A stretch of DNA of 16,013 nt from assembly GCA_014885115.2 (NCBI GenBank), contig WKLE02000806.1, positions 35,394-51,406 on the forward strand, in the 5' to 3' direction. A program made the translations under genes and the position numbers. The stretch is from Asterionellopsis glacialis (lineage: Eukaryota > Bacillariophyta > Plagiogrammaphyceae > Rhaphoneidales > Asterionellopsidaceae). A model generated the notes under the pieces. The model did not search any database, was not told the origin of the DNA, and saw nothing but the letters and a program-made list of their open reading frames with translations. Below, piece after piece: positions 1-9,107 of the stretch (position 1 is its first letter; each line of letters starts with the position of its first letter).

Positions 1-241
1 GGGAGAGTAGTCTATGTCACAATCATTGGCAGGTTCAAAAAATTCAAAAATTCAAATATTCTACTAGAAAGTTCGCTTCATAGAAATACACGCCTACTAG
101 AGGGGGGCAAAACATGTTGTCTATTGTCGGTCCATGTCGAATGTAGGACCCTCTCTCTAAGGAGACATCTTGATCATCCACTTATTTGTTAAATCTATAA
201 AAAAGATATAAAAAGAGCAACAACCTCTAGAAACAACTAAA

Positions 242-1573
242 ATGACAAGAAAACATAGCAAGAAAAAGTCATCCAATACTACTACTAATAATAATACCAA
301 GAATCGGAATAATGCGAAACATACAAAAAGGGAGACTCGCACACAAGATACAGAATTGAGCTCTTCAATCTCGAGCACTAGTGCAACAACAACAACAACA
401 ACAACAACTCCGAGTACAGCCTTGGTAGTTTTGGCTATGGCTATTATTATCTCCTCATTTTCTTCCTTCTTGTCATTTGACTCGGATGAAAACACACTTG
501 GTAAAGATACTTCATCGTTGACGACAACAACGACAACAACAACAGCAACAGATCCATGGGTAGATATTATTCCTAATGTTATCCCACCAAAGACATGTAT
601 GGACATTATGAAACGATCTGAAAAAATCGGATACCGATTGTTTGATGATTCTATTGATAAGGGTGAACCAGACAATTTGGATCAACAAGCTCAGGTACGT
701 TTGGTAGTATGTATGTAGAATTTCAAAAGGAAAATGTATACAATACCTCGGTGTGCTGGTTAACTACATTTAACACATCAGTATGGACTTCAAACTATTA
801 ATCTAACTTTACTTCTTTTTCTTTTTAAAATTACGGTCTATTTTAAAAAAACATAACAGGAAATCTATATTTATTATGACAAACAAGTTATAGAACCAAC
901 ATTGTATGAATTAGTTCAACCTCACTTGTTTAAAATCACAAAGGCCATTCAGAATCGTGGAAAGCGCCTACAACAGCAAAGCAGTCCTACAAACAAATTT
1001 GTAAATGGAACATCCTTTACGGACCCTACCATTGAATGGATGTTCCTTCGTAAATATTACCCCCTTGGTCGGTATTCCAAACGTAATAGTCTCAAGGTCC
1101 ATACAGATTCCAATATGCATAGTATCACATTGGCACTCAATGATAACTATATTGGTGGTGGTTTATTCGTTGTTCGACCTCCACCAGACGGCATTATGGA
1201 GGAAAACAACCATGGCAATAATAAAAAGAGTAATGATACCACCACCCAAAAAAATAAAAGAGAGGAAGAAATGAATAACTTTTTTTTACCTTTACCCAAG
1301 ATACCAGCTGAATATAGTGGATACAAATGGTTACATGATGAGTCATCCAATCTGGGTCTTGCACAAGGTCAAAATAGTTCTCATATTTTTTTCCCAGACC
1401 TGAAACAGGGTAGTGCAGCTCTCATTAACTTTACAGTTCCACATGGTGTTGCACCCTTATCCGAAGAATCACCTATACCTCGATATGCTCTTATAGTATT
1501 TTACAATATTGACTCGTACCATGAGGAGATTAAACCACTCATTCAAAAACAACTTTTACAACGACGTCAATAA
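242..1573 (+). CDS. Membrane-anchored 2-oxoglutarate/Fe(II) oxygenase, prolyl-4-hydroxylase-like
   Basis: Two exons, 242-694 and 860-1573, joined in phase 0 across a 165-bp intron (donor CAG|GTACGT, acceptor AACAG), give 388 aa. The N terminus is basic and Asn/Thr-rich. A hydrophobic segment at about residues 60-79 (ALVVLAMAIIISSF) reads as a type II signal anchor, flanked on both sides by poly-Thr runs encoded by ACA repeats. The catalytic double-stranded beta helix follows: FLRKYYPLGRY (about 213-223), the iron ligands in V-H-T-D (H232, D234), GGGLFV (about 250-255), and P-H-G-V (H346) with a downstream Arg (R359) where the 2-oxoglutarate carboxylate is bound. Known P4H relatives hydroxylate proline in the ER/Golgi; that location fits the anchor but is inferred. 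A hydrophilic insert of about 60 residues (266-325) splits the barrel before the distal His. The substrate cannot be told, and Arg rather than Lys at the 2OG position leaves room for another subfamily. Confidence 0.85.
385..550 (+). repeat. Two ACA-type triplet repeats coding poly-Thr
   Basis: The tract at 385-408 is eight uninterrupted AAC units. The one at 521-550 is an imperfect ACG/ACA/GCA run. Both lie in exon 1 of the oxygenase, either side of the sequence for its membrane anchor, and encode Thr stretches. Slippage-prone, so length may differ between alleles. Confidence 0.85.
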
Positions 1574-2354
1574 AAAAAGAAAAAGGTTCTTACTGTGGAA
1601 ACGTAACAAAAATAATCTTTGCTGCATGATAGACATAATATAGTGCTACTGTAGAAACTTAAAACATCTTGTCTTGCGTGAATTTAAATTTAACGAACTA
1701 TTATCTTTCTTGATCACGGAATCCAAGGAGGTTTTATCTCATGGACGAATGATGTTGTTGTGCGTTGAAGATCGATTTACTGCAACAAATCTGTAAGGGT
1801 TTTTTGTTTGATGATACTGTATTGTTTTGTATTTGGTATGAAGGTGTCAAGAGACGCCTCAACAAGCTAATGCGCACATGTTTTACACATCTTGAGTCAT
1901 CTCCAGTGCATACAACATTGATCTAGAGTTTCTTACGATACCTCGACAGTATTCGAATATAATGTGATTTTGAAAGAGTTGCAGAAAAGTTGAGCTCAAT
2001 CAAATCTCACATTTTGAAATAAGAGAACCGAAACCCATCATTTGGATTTTGGCGTTCTGCAAATAAAAGAATACGGATGAACACTGAATCACACCTATCT
2101 AGAGTTTTACATTTTTCCTATTTCAAAATAAGCCAAGGAGTATTCTATTGTGTACCTTACCTGTCAAGTCCAATCTAACTCATGTCTTTGCTCTCTCACT
2201 CTCTTTTGTCGTCTCCCTTTTATTTTGTAAAGACACATACATCCATTGAGATGCTTACTCATCTCAACAGAGTATCCACCACTACAGCACTCATTTCCTT
2301 CATCTATCCATTCCCAGTCCATCAACCAACTAGAGGGCGGAAAGATCTTCCAAA
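1574..2354. other. Convergent intergenic region, no gene seen
   Basis: This stretch lies between the 3' ends of the oxygenase (+) and the VAP gene (-). Short open frames at 2164-2358 and 2182-2421 are low-complexity (Ser/Leu/Pro-rich), overlap on opposite strands and show no recognisable domain. Two TACTGTA motifs occur (1647-1653 and 1815-1821). It should contain the 3' UTRs of both genes, but no polyadenylation signal can be assigned from sequence alone. Confidence 0.6.
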
Positions 2355-3541
2355 TCAAAGTTCCTCTCCGCCAAGCACTAATCCACCAATCACAGGAATG
2401 CTCCCCAAAAATGCCACTTGATCCGATTGAGACATCTTGACTCCCATGAAAAACATGATAAGTCCAATAACCAAGATCATCAATAGGCTTGTCATACTGC
2501 TACCTGAAGATGGCTTATCAACAGGAGAACTCATTATCTTTCCACCTTGATTCTCCAAGGCAGCTCTGTTGGACATTTCACGATTCAAATCACGTTTGGT
2601 TTGTTCAAGAGTATTATTCAAAATATCTCGTTCGGCTGTCAAATTAACACTAAAGCTAACCAATTCATCATACTTCCGACGAAGTGATGAAATCTCAGCA
2701 AACATTTGTTCTTGTGTCATATTTTCAATGGCTTGCAATGATTTTTCATGTTCCACAACAGGTGGTTTGGGACCAGCTAGTTCGGGACCAGGTGGTGCGG
2801 CATCTACAACGTGACGTACATGTAACTTTTTGTTAAAGACGGGGTTCGATCCAGCACTGGTGACGGCATTCCACATTCCCGTCAAGGCTTCTGCCAATTC
2901 CTTGGCAGATTTGGCAGCATTCTCACCCACTTGCGAATCTGCCTTTTTCTTTTCATCGTTGTACCGAGTAGCAAATTCACGTGACACGCAACACGATTGA
3001 ACAAGAAACTTATCCTTCGAATGGTCAAGTGCTGTCTGTCCAAGGCGATCGTATGATTGAAGAAGAACCTGCTTATCCTTGTCTACAACAATAATTGAAA
3101 TCTTTTCAGAAGATCCAGGAGCTACCAAACCTTGATTGGGACGGACCAAGTATCGGCGTGGTTGAGTTGTCTTCACCTGTAAACGTACATCATTGGAGGA
3201 AACAAATCAAACGTAAAATGTGAGCAGCAGCATCCCCAAAACATCATAATTTGTCGTCCAAACAAAGACTAAAATTTTAAAACAGTTGATGAATTTTTGT
3301 AGAAACTCCCTCAAATGTCTTTCTCACTAGTACCGTTCTGTACGAAGTATACCAAGAGGATGTAACGGACAGGGATCTGGGACATACATACCTTGAAGGC
3401 GAGATGTTCATCAGTGTTGCCGGGATGTTTCAATATTAAATCACATTTTGGGGTTGCGTCCTGTCCAGTTGCTCGTGTCAGAGTAAATGTTAACTCTGAC
3501 GAAGGAGATACTTCCAATGCATGAGGTTCTGTCGACGCCAT
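2355..3541 (-). CDS. VAP-like protein: MSP domain, coiled coil, C-terminal membrane anchor
   Basis: Two exons on the minus strand, 3541-3392 and 3176-2355, meet in phase 0 across a 215-bp intron (donor AAG|GTATGT, acceptor TTACAG) and give 323 aa. The splice rebuilds the VAP core LAFK|VKTTQPRRYLVRPN, the conserved strand and basic loop that in VAPs binds FFAT peptides. The MSP domain covers about residues 8-175 including an insert near 81-100. A coiled coil spans about 192-258, then a transmembrane helix 279-297 (LLMILVIGLIMFFMGVKM). Known VAPs sit in the ER membrane and tether lipid-transfer proteins at contact sites. The start was chosen at 3541 because the context GCCATGG is strong and leads straight into the domain; an in-frame ATG at 3664 would add 41 residues unlike VAP. 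Unusually, 26 residues follow the anchor and include a second hydrophobic stretch. Confidence 0.9.
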
Positions 3542-4076
3542 GGCGATAGCGTGTAGTTCGTGTTGCCGATCCTTCCTTTCGTGTGTTTTGGCTTGCTGAA
3601 CTGCGATAATAAATACCGGTATGTTCTTGTAAATACACGTATCGTAGGTAGGGATAGAAAACATGTCCCCAACGGAATCTTTTTTGATCGATGGAAAAAG
3701 GGAAACAGGTTCCCTTATGTAGCAAACATTTCCTAACGCAGCCGTTATCTCTTACGTATGATTCTACGAGGAAGTAAGTTCGCTTGTACTTTTTAGGATT
3801 TCTGCGGCGACTAGAATTTCGACTGTTCCTGCGCGGGCGCTCGAAAATTCAAACACTCATCAGCAGCATCCCTGTCATTCTCATGGAGAACTAAAAAGAC
3901 TTTCAAACTTAGGATAAGTGATGAGATAGAAGAAGGAGATACCAGAAAGGCACGACTCAAAAGATACCATCCCAAAGAACACCCCCCACTGATACACCAC
4001 ACGAACAGTTGACTTCAAACATTAGGCATTTGAGATATATTGCTTTGGTTGCTCATTGATAACACCATTCAATAAT
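3542..4076. promoter_or_regulatory. Divergent intergenic region between the VAP and TPR genes
   Basis: Only 535 bp separate the two oppositely oriented start codons, so both promoters and 5' UTRs must lie here. Open frames at 3441-3725 and 3490-3672 (minus) overlap VAP exon 1 in other frames and look like shadows. No TATA box or other named element stands out. Confidence 0.5.
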
Positions 4077-5894
4077 ATGATATGCCATTCACCATCTCAA
4101 TCTCCGTCAAATTATGATAGTCGTCGTTTGATGGACATGGACCTTGACAAACTTGGGGTGAGTGTGCACTATCTCAAGACTCAATTCATCGAAGAAGTAC
4201 GCCAGGCAGGACTTGATGAAACTTCGAATATTTATCAGATTGAAGATCTAGATGAACCAGCACGACCTGGTGTAATTCGAAAGAAAGGACTTAACACCAT
4301 CTCTCCGACTGATGGTAAGATCGGTGCAGCCTATGTTCACTGTCTTGAAGGAGATGATAATGTTGGCGTTGCAAACTATATGCTAAGTTACGTTTGGGAA
4401 TACACAATTGGAGATATTATTGATACACTTGATTCATACTGCATTTCCACCAACCTTGATCCCAAAAGGACCTATGTTTGGATTTGTTGTTTGTGTATCA
4501 ATCAACATCGTGTCGTGGAAGATAAAAAATCTATGATGCGTGTTCCAACCGATAAATTTTTCAGAGAATTCCGTCAACGCGTCGTAGGCATCGGCCATGT
4601 TTTGGCCATGATGACGCCATGGAGTAAACCAAAGTATCTTACACGTGTATGGTGTGTTTTTGAGCTATATACCGCCCATCAATATAAGTGCGAAATTACT
4701 ATTGTAATGCCACCGGAACAAAAAAGAGCACTAGAACGAGACATATTAGCTGCATCATCTAAACGGATTGACACCATGTATAATGCTTTAGGAAGAACTA
4801 AAATAGAAGAGGCTGAAGCATCTGTAGTAGAGGATCGTGTTAACATATTGAAAATGGTAACACATGGGGTGGGGTATCGTGCCCTCAATAACAAGGTGAA
4901 TGAATTGATACGGTTGTGGGTTCTTGATAGCATGAGAGACATGATAGAAGCAAAGAAGAAAATAAAATGTGAAAACACGGATGACAATCGTGGTAAGGTA
5001 TCATATGCTGCAATTAGTTATGATATCGGATATTTGCTTCAAAAACATGACAAGTACGATGAATCTCTTGAAATGTTGAACAATGCCCTTGATATTCAGA
5101 AAACGGTACTAGGAGAGCACCACAAAGATACAGCTGCAACTGTAAATGCTATTGGATTGGCACAACTCCACAAAGGAGACCTCAATGGATCAATGAAACT
5201 TTTTCAACAGGCTCTTCGTACGCGAGAATCTTTATTTGGGAAAAATCAACGACTTGTTGCTAACACGTGTAATAACATCGGTCTAGTGTTGCATAAGAAA
5301 GGCAAATATGACGGAGCATTAGCGATGCACTATAGAGCTCTTGGCATATACGTATGTGGTTGGAATGAGCGAGACATTATCGTCACATACAGTAATATTG
5401 GTGGTGTAATGAAAGATCAAGGCAGGTATGATATGGCATTAGACATGTATAATCGTGGTCTTTCCATTCAAAACAAACTTTGTGATGAAAACCATCCAGA
5501 TACTGCCATCTTGTATAATAATCTTGGTTTGGTGTTATACGAAAAAGGAGACTTTAATCAAGCATTGCAAATGCACAAGAAAGCTTTACACATACAAGAA
5601 TTAGTGCTGGGAAAAGATCATTTTGAAACTGCGATTTCTCGGAGAAACATTACGCGTAATGACATGAAAGCAAATGATGATCCGCTTAGTCCCAGGCCTT
5701 GCTCAGGCCCTGCAACTAAGATTCCTTGGAAAAAGCATTACAAAAAACAAAATTCCATAGGAGCAAATCATGATCTATTTATACCTATGCTTTGCCCTGG
5801 CCCTCCACCCCGTTCTAAGGGGGGAATAGGAGAACATCATGATGATCTGTTTATAGATATGACGCCCGTCCAAGCACCCGCCAAAATCCCATAG
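4077..5894 (+). CDS. TPR protein with HET/TIR-like N-terminal domain
   Basis: A single exon of 605 aa, started at the first ATG (4077); the open frame reaches a few codons further upstream. Residues about 85-225 contain M-L-S-Y-V-W, then T-Y-V-W-I-C-C-L-C-I-N-Q and Y-L-T-R-V-W-C-V-F-E-L. These resemble the LSYxWG and CINQ motifs of fungal HET domains and the WCxxEL motif of TIR domains; E196 would match the TIR catalytic Glu. Five kinesin-light-chain-type TPRs follow (about 308-520), with the conserved Gly of helix A at 318, 360, 402, 442 and 484 (steps of 42, 42, 40, 42). The tail (about 534-605) is Pro-rich and repetitive. HET and TIR proteins with C-terminal repeats often act in self/non-self recognition; that role here is inferred. 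Automated annotation may call it kinesin light chain from the TPRs alone. The stop codon may result from a frameshift in the tail repeat. Confidence 0.85.
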   Translation: MICHSPSQSPSNYDSRRLMDMDLDKLGVSVHYLKTQFIEEVRQAGLDETSNIYQIEDLDEPARPGVIRKKGLNTISPTDGKIGAAYVHCLEGDDNVGVANYMLSYVWEYTIGDIIDTLDSYCISTNLDPKRTYVWICCLCINQHRVVEDKKSMMRVPTDKFFREFRQRVVGIGHVLAMMTPWSKPKYLTRVWCVFELYTAHQYKCEITIVMPPEQKRALERDILAASSKRIDTMYNALGRTKIEEAEASVVEDRVNILKMVTHGVGYRALNNKVNELIRLWVLDSMRDMIEAKKKIKCENTDDNRGKVSYAAISYDIGYLLQKHDKYDESLEMLNNALDIQKTVLGEHHKDTAATVNAIGLAQLHKGDLNGSMKLFQQALRTRESLFGKNQRLVANTCNNIGLVLHKKGKYDGALAMHYRALGIYVCGWNERDIIVTYSNIGGVMKDQGRYDMALDMYNRGLSIQNKLCDENHPDTAILYNNLGLVLYEKGDFNQALQMHKKALHIQELVLGKDHFETAISRRNITRNDMKANDDPLSPRPCSGPATKIPWKKHYKKQNSIGANHDLFIPMLCPGPPPRSKGGIGEHHDDLFIDMTPVQAPAKIP

Positions 5895-5945
5895 CAGCAA
5901 ATCATGATGATCAATTCACACTAATGCCTTGCTTAGCTATACTCC
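5752..5945 (+). repeat. Degenerate ~66-bp tandem repeat in the tail of the TPR gene
   Basis: Three diverged units contain GAGCAAATCATGATC (from 5761), GAGAACATCATGATGATC (from 5830) and CAGCAAATCATGATGATC (from 5895). Units 1 and 2 are 69 bp apart and share a reading frame (NSIGANHDLF and GGIGEHHDDLF). Units 2 and 3 are 65 bp apart, one base short of 66, so unit 3 is read out of frame and the TAG stop falls at its start. Confidence 0.75.
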
Positions 5946-6811
5946 AGAGGAAGTAGGTGTACTAGTACACGGAGTGCAATACTTTTTAATATACTGTTCA
6001 AATCCAAATGATTTAAAATTGAGAAAAAAGAAATAAAAAAAGAATGCCAAAATTTGTATGGTGAAAGAGCATTCGACAGAAAGAAAGAAATTATTATTGC
6101 AGTAGTCCTTCTTCCATCTCTCAGGTGACCTAGACAAATTTTATAGATCGGGTAAAGTAGGTGTGACAGAGACGTGGCATCGAAATTTCATAATATTGTA
6201 AGTAAGTGAACACTGGAAGCAAGACCAAAAAAAAACTAAGCTACAGGGCAAATAATATAAATCTCTTGCATTGCAACCGTTACATTGATTAGTATTACTA
6301 CATGTGCGCTGGTTTGCTATACAATTTGCTAACATGTGTATTTCCGTCTTTATGGAACGCCATAACGACGGAAGGAAGCTTCACATTTATTTTGCTCTTT
6401 TGCGATTGCGCGTATATTTTGGCTCTCAAATGATGTATTCTTCTAGTCCTGAATATGTGAAGCCGGTATATTTTAGTGTACCGCAAGCAAGCAATTTTCA
6501 CGCTCAAGCCGACGTCTTCCATGTGTTTTTATGTGTGCTTGTTTCCGTATTCAACCAGGAATACAGGAACTATCATAATGTTCGTAACTTCCGTTGATAT
6601 TCTCGTCGTGGATACTGGCGATCCTGATTTTTTGACTAAAGCTGGAGCAGTTTCACCATGGTGCACCTGGTAAGTTTTTGTGCCTATCTGTCCTATATGG
6701 TTTTGGTAATGGAAGGTGCATGGCAGAATAGGATATGCCTCATATAATTTGTCATGAAAAGGCATGGGAGAAAATCAGTAGAAATGAGTCAGCTTGTTAT
6801 CAAATACACCG
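5895..6811. other. Convergent intergenic region, no convincing gene
   Basis: This region lies between the 3' ends of the TPR and PDZ genes. It includes the rest of the third tail-repeat unit (to about 5945), an A-rich stretch at 6017-6050, and small open frames between 6141 and 6765. The best of these (6304-6597 plus, 97 aa; 6476-6673 plus, 65 aa) show no domain and overlap frames on the other strand. A donor-like CTG|GTAAGT at 6668-6675 has no partner exon that I could find. Confidence 0.5.
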
Positions 6812-8068
6812 TCATGCATCATCATTGTCTTGTTTTTCTCTTTGCTGTCCAGTCATGCCTTTTTTGGGTGTAAGTCTCTCTTTGGCTTTGTTCATGACCT
6901 TTTTGGCTCCATCAAATTCGCTCCCTAGTAAGCCTGCTCCTCCAATAGCCATGGCGTGCCCAAGAGGGTGTAGTGGTGTTACCATTATAGCAGCACCAAT
7001 GCCTACCATAGTTCCTCCTCCGACTGCCTTTGTCGTTTTTCGAATACGATGCCACCGTCGTTGGGATAACGTAGGGGCCAATGTTGTCATCGAAACGAAA
7101 GGACGGCACTGTATGTGTGTTTCCAACAAGGATTGAGCATCCGTCGCATCCACATCCATGACAGATATACTTTGACCAATACTTAGAACTAGAGACCCCC
7201 TTTCCAGTAGGGTACCAGTCAACCATCCATCCGAGTTGAACCTTGCCACAGAAAGATAATCTTCTTGCTTTTCTTTTCGGAATACAAGTCCATGGTTTGA
7301 AAAGGAGGCCATGGTATCATCGAGCTGAGAGTCTACTGCTTCTTCTTGTTCTCCTTCTTTGTCATTATGTCTGTTGTCATGGCAATTGTTTTGAGGTCGA
7401 ACTGCAATAGACTGACAATAAATTGGTGCTTGGGAGAGTGGAACAGTAGAAAAGACAAATGTTACTTTACCTACAAGCTCCCTCATATACTGGGCAACTT
7501 CACTAACAAGCTTTCCACTGCAATCCATACCATTCACAGATTCAAGAATATCGTTGACTCGAAGGACAGAACGAGTGTCAAAGTCGTCTACCTTAAAGTT
7601 CAAGAGCCCAGAAGAGGAGGTCTCATTGAGATCGTCGCCTACACTTTGAATCCGGATCGGGTCGACATCACCCTCCTGTAGTTGTGCCTCACGGAACAAG
7701 GTACAACCGTAATGCTCTTTTTGACTAGACCGATGAACGGTTATGCTGATTCTATCAGGTCTACGTTCAATTTTGCCTAAAGTAATGATCTCGTCCAAAA
7801 TCTGCTGTCGAATTCGATCGTGCTCAGGAATTTTCAGATCACCGTTGCCTTGGTTATTGCCATCATTATCTATTTTTTGCTGAGCCAGTACTTGTTCATT
7901 TTGTGGAGACTGACTTTCTTCCTTCCTTGCCCTTTGCCTTTTCCATGGAGACATCCACTCACGAGGGCGCCTTCGGGGAGGAGTTTCTACGTGAGTCTTT
8001 TCCTCACCTCCAGACTTCCATTCTCGAAGCACCATTACGTTGCTCCGATCATGTACCGAATCCATCAT
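6812..8068 (-). CDS. Tandem PDZ-like protein with C-terminal PGPGW-like hydrophobic module
   Basis: A single exon of 418 aa. Residues 1-70 are charged and low-complexity, rich in Arg, Glu and Gln. A first PDZ-like domain spans about 106-207; its most typical part is RSVLRVNDILESVNGMDCSG, the strand and turn seen as LxVGDxIxxVNG in PDZ domains, followed by V-A-Q-Y-M and KVTFVFST. It carries a Glu/Ser-rich insert near 140-155. A second, degenerate copy lies at about 258-330 (HGLVFRKE, GSLVLSIGQSI, SLLETHI). Residues 348-398 form a Gly-rich hydrophobic hairpin (GGGTMVGIGAAIMVTPLHPLG) followed by GSEFDGAKKVMNKAKERL, which recalls the membrane-associated PGPGW family, although the PGPGW motif itself is changed. 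Probably a membrane-bound scaffold. No signal peptide is visible, and its partner is unknown. Confidence 0.8.
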   Translation of the reverse strand: MMDSVHDRSNVMVLREWKSGGEEKTHVETPPRRRPREWMSPWKRQRARKEESQSPQNEQVLAQQKIDNDGNNQGNGDLKIPEHDRIRQQILDEIITLGKIERRPDRISITVHRSSQKEHYGCTLFREAQLQEGDVDPIRIQSVGDDLNETSSSGLLNFKVDDFDTRSVLRVNDILESVNGMDCSGKLVSEVAQYMRELVGKVTFVFSTVPLSQAPIYCQSIAVRPQNNCHDNRHNDKEGEQEEAVDSQLDDTMASFSNHGLVFRKEKQEDYLSVARFNSDGWLTGTLLERGSLVLSIGQSISVMDVDATDAQSLLETHIQCRPFVSMTTLAPTLSQRRWHRIRKTTKAVGGGTMVGIGAAIMVTPLHPLGHAMAIGGAGLLGSEFDGAKKVMNKAKERLTPKKGMTGQQREKQDNDDA

Positions 8069-9107
8069 GGTTCCAACGGTTTTTTAGTATTATCGCGTTC
8101 AATGCTCTGATTGACTGCGATAAAATACGTGGTGAAATAGGAAAATTTTGTAAAAATAGCAGTGCAATGCCCATTATTCATTCCGTGTCTAAAAAGGAAA
8201 AGTTTAGAGCCTAAATGTAGAGCCTTTTTTAAGAAATTCTATTTTTCACATATGTTTTAGGCCGTTGGTTCTCATATTTTATTCATTATAAGGGTACGGA
8301 GTAGAGCCTCTTAGAATATTCCTCTTTTTAGGCTATTTCTATTATGAAATGAATGGAGCTGAAAGTATTTTTCGTGCTGACCGTAGAAAACTATTCATTC
8401 AAATCTAGAGAGCCTCTTGTTAGAAAAGGATTAGAGCCTCAAATTAGAGCCTCAAATTTCGTCTTTTCCCATGTAGGTATTCAATATATGTAATCTATTT
8501 TGTATCGTCGGTAGACACAAATTTAGTATTAATGAAAAGAGACCCTTATATTATAATATGATGTACCAATCCGATTGCTTTTACGGTATTAGTTCGTCAC
8601 GAATTGCGTTAATGCAGTCTATGCTCGGTATTGAACTTATTATTTTTCAGCATTACGGTCCTAGGACCTACACAGTAGACTACAGTAATGCAGGATTAAC
8701 TGCGATAAAAGATTCATGGCATGGCGACACGACTTCCAAAAGGCGCAACAAGGCTTTTTCCTGAAATGGGCGACTCGAAATAAGAGTCACAGTCTCGACG
8801 CTTCTTTGAAGTCTTCCTTTTGGTTCTCGAGATTCTAGGAGCTACAATAGAGAAACAAACGATATTATTTATGTCTTGTCGCAAAAAATAGGCTCTTTGT
8901 GTTTTACCAATAAACAGGATAGTCAACTGTCCATTAAAAAGATTGATTGGTTATGCGCCCCCTCCCTCTCTCCTGGGCCGCCGCCCTGTCAGATATTAAA
9001 TATCAAAGATCGTGTCTCATCCGCCCCACGTATCTTGTATCTTGCTCATTTTAGGGTCATAAATTTTTGATTCTCTGCATCACACGGATTCAATCTCTTC
9101 CATCACC
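8069..9107. promoter_or_regulatory. Divergent intergenic region between the PDZ and NikA-like genes
   Basis: This 1,039-bp stretch separates two divergent starts. The first 400 bp hold an AGAGCCT cluster (separate entry). Two 12-bp perfect palindromes occur: ATATTATAATAT at 8548-8559 and GGTCCTAGGACC at 8657-8668; CATTAC (8651) and GTAATG (8685) flank the latter as an inverted pair. Small frames at 8558-8764 and 8876-9070 show no homology and do not encode the N-lobe or signal peptide missing from the downstream gene. The frame before the ATG at 9108 is open only from 9063. Confidence 0.55.
8205..8452 (+). repeat. Cluster of six direct AGAGCCT motifs
   Basis: TAGAGCCT occurs at 8205, 8218, 8302, 8432 and 8445, and GAGAGCCT ends at 8415, all in the same orientation within 250 bp. 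A single inverted copy (AGGCTCT) lies at 8890-8896. GCCTAAA (8209) also pairs with TTTAGGC (8256) as an inverted repeat. The cluster is 140-385 bp upstream of the PDZ gene start. It could be promoter motifs or the remnant of a small repeat element. Confidence 0.6.

Noticed and set aside
1..241. Search for a gene end or promoter element at the left edge
   Set aside because: No coding frame or clear motif; presumably the leader and promoter of the oxygenase gene.
157..675. 172-aa minus-strand frame with long Val runs
   Set aside because: It is the complement of the ACA repeats in the oxygenase exon; no domain, and the plus strand is clearly coding.
2836..2856. GGTTCGATCC resembling a tRNA T-arm
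   Set aside because: It lies inside VAP coding sequence and no cloverleaf can be built around it.
3542..3664. Longer VAP start at 3664
   Set aside because: The 41 added residues resemble no VAP, and the ATG at 3541 has a strong GCCATGG context.
6304..6673. Plus-strand frames of 97 and 65 aa, the second with a D-T-G triplet and a donor-like GTAAGT at its end
   Set aside because: No recognisable domain, no partner exon, and overlap with minus-strand frames; a D-T-G alone does not show an aspartic protease.
8558..9070. Possible upstream exons for the NikA-like gene
   Set aside because: Peptides at 8558-8764 and 8876-9070 lack a signal peptide and any N-lobe motif.
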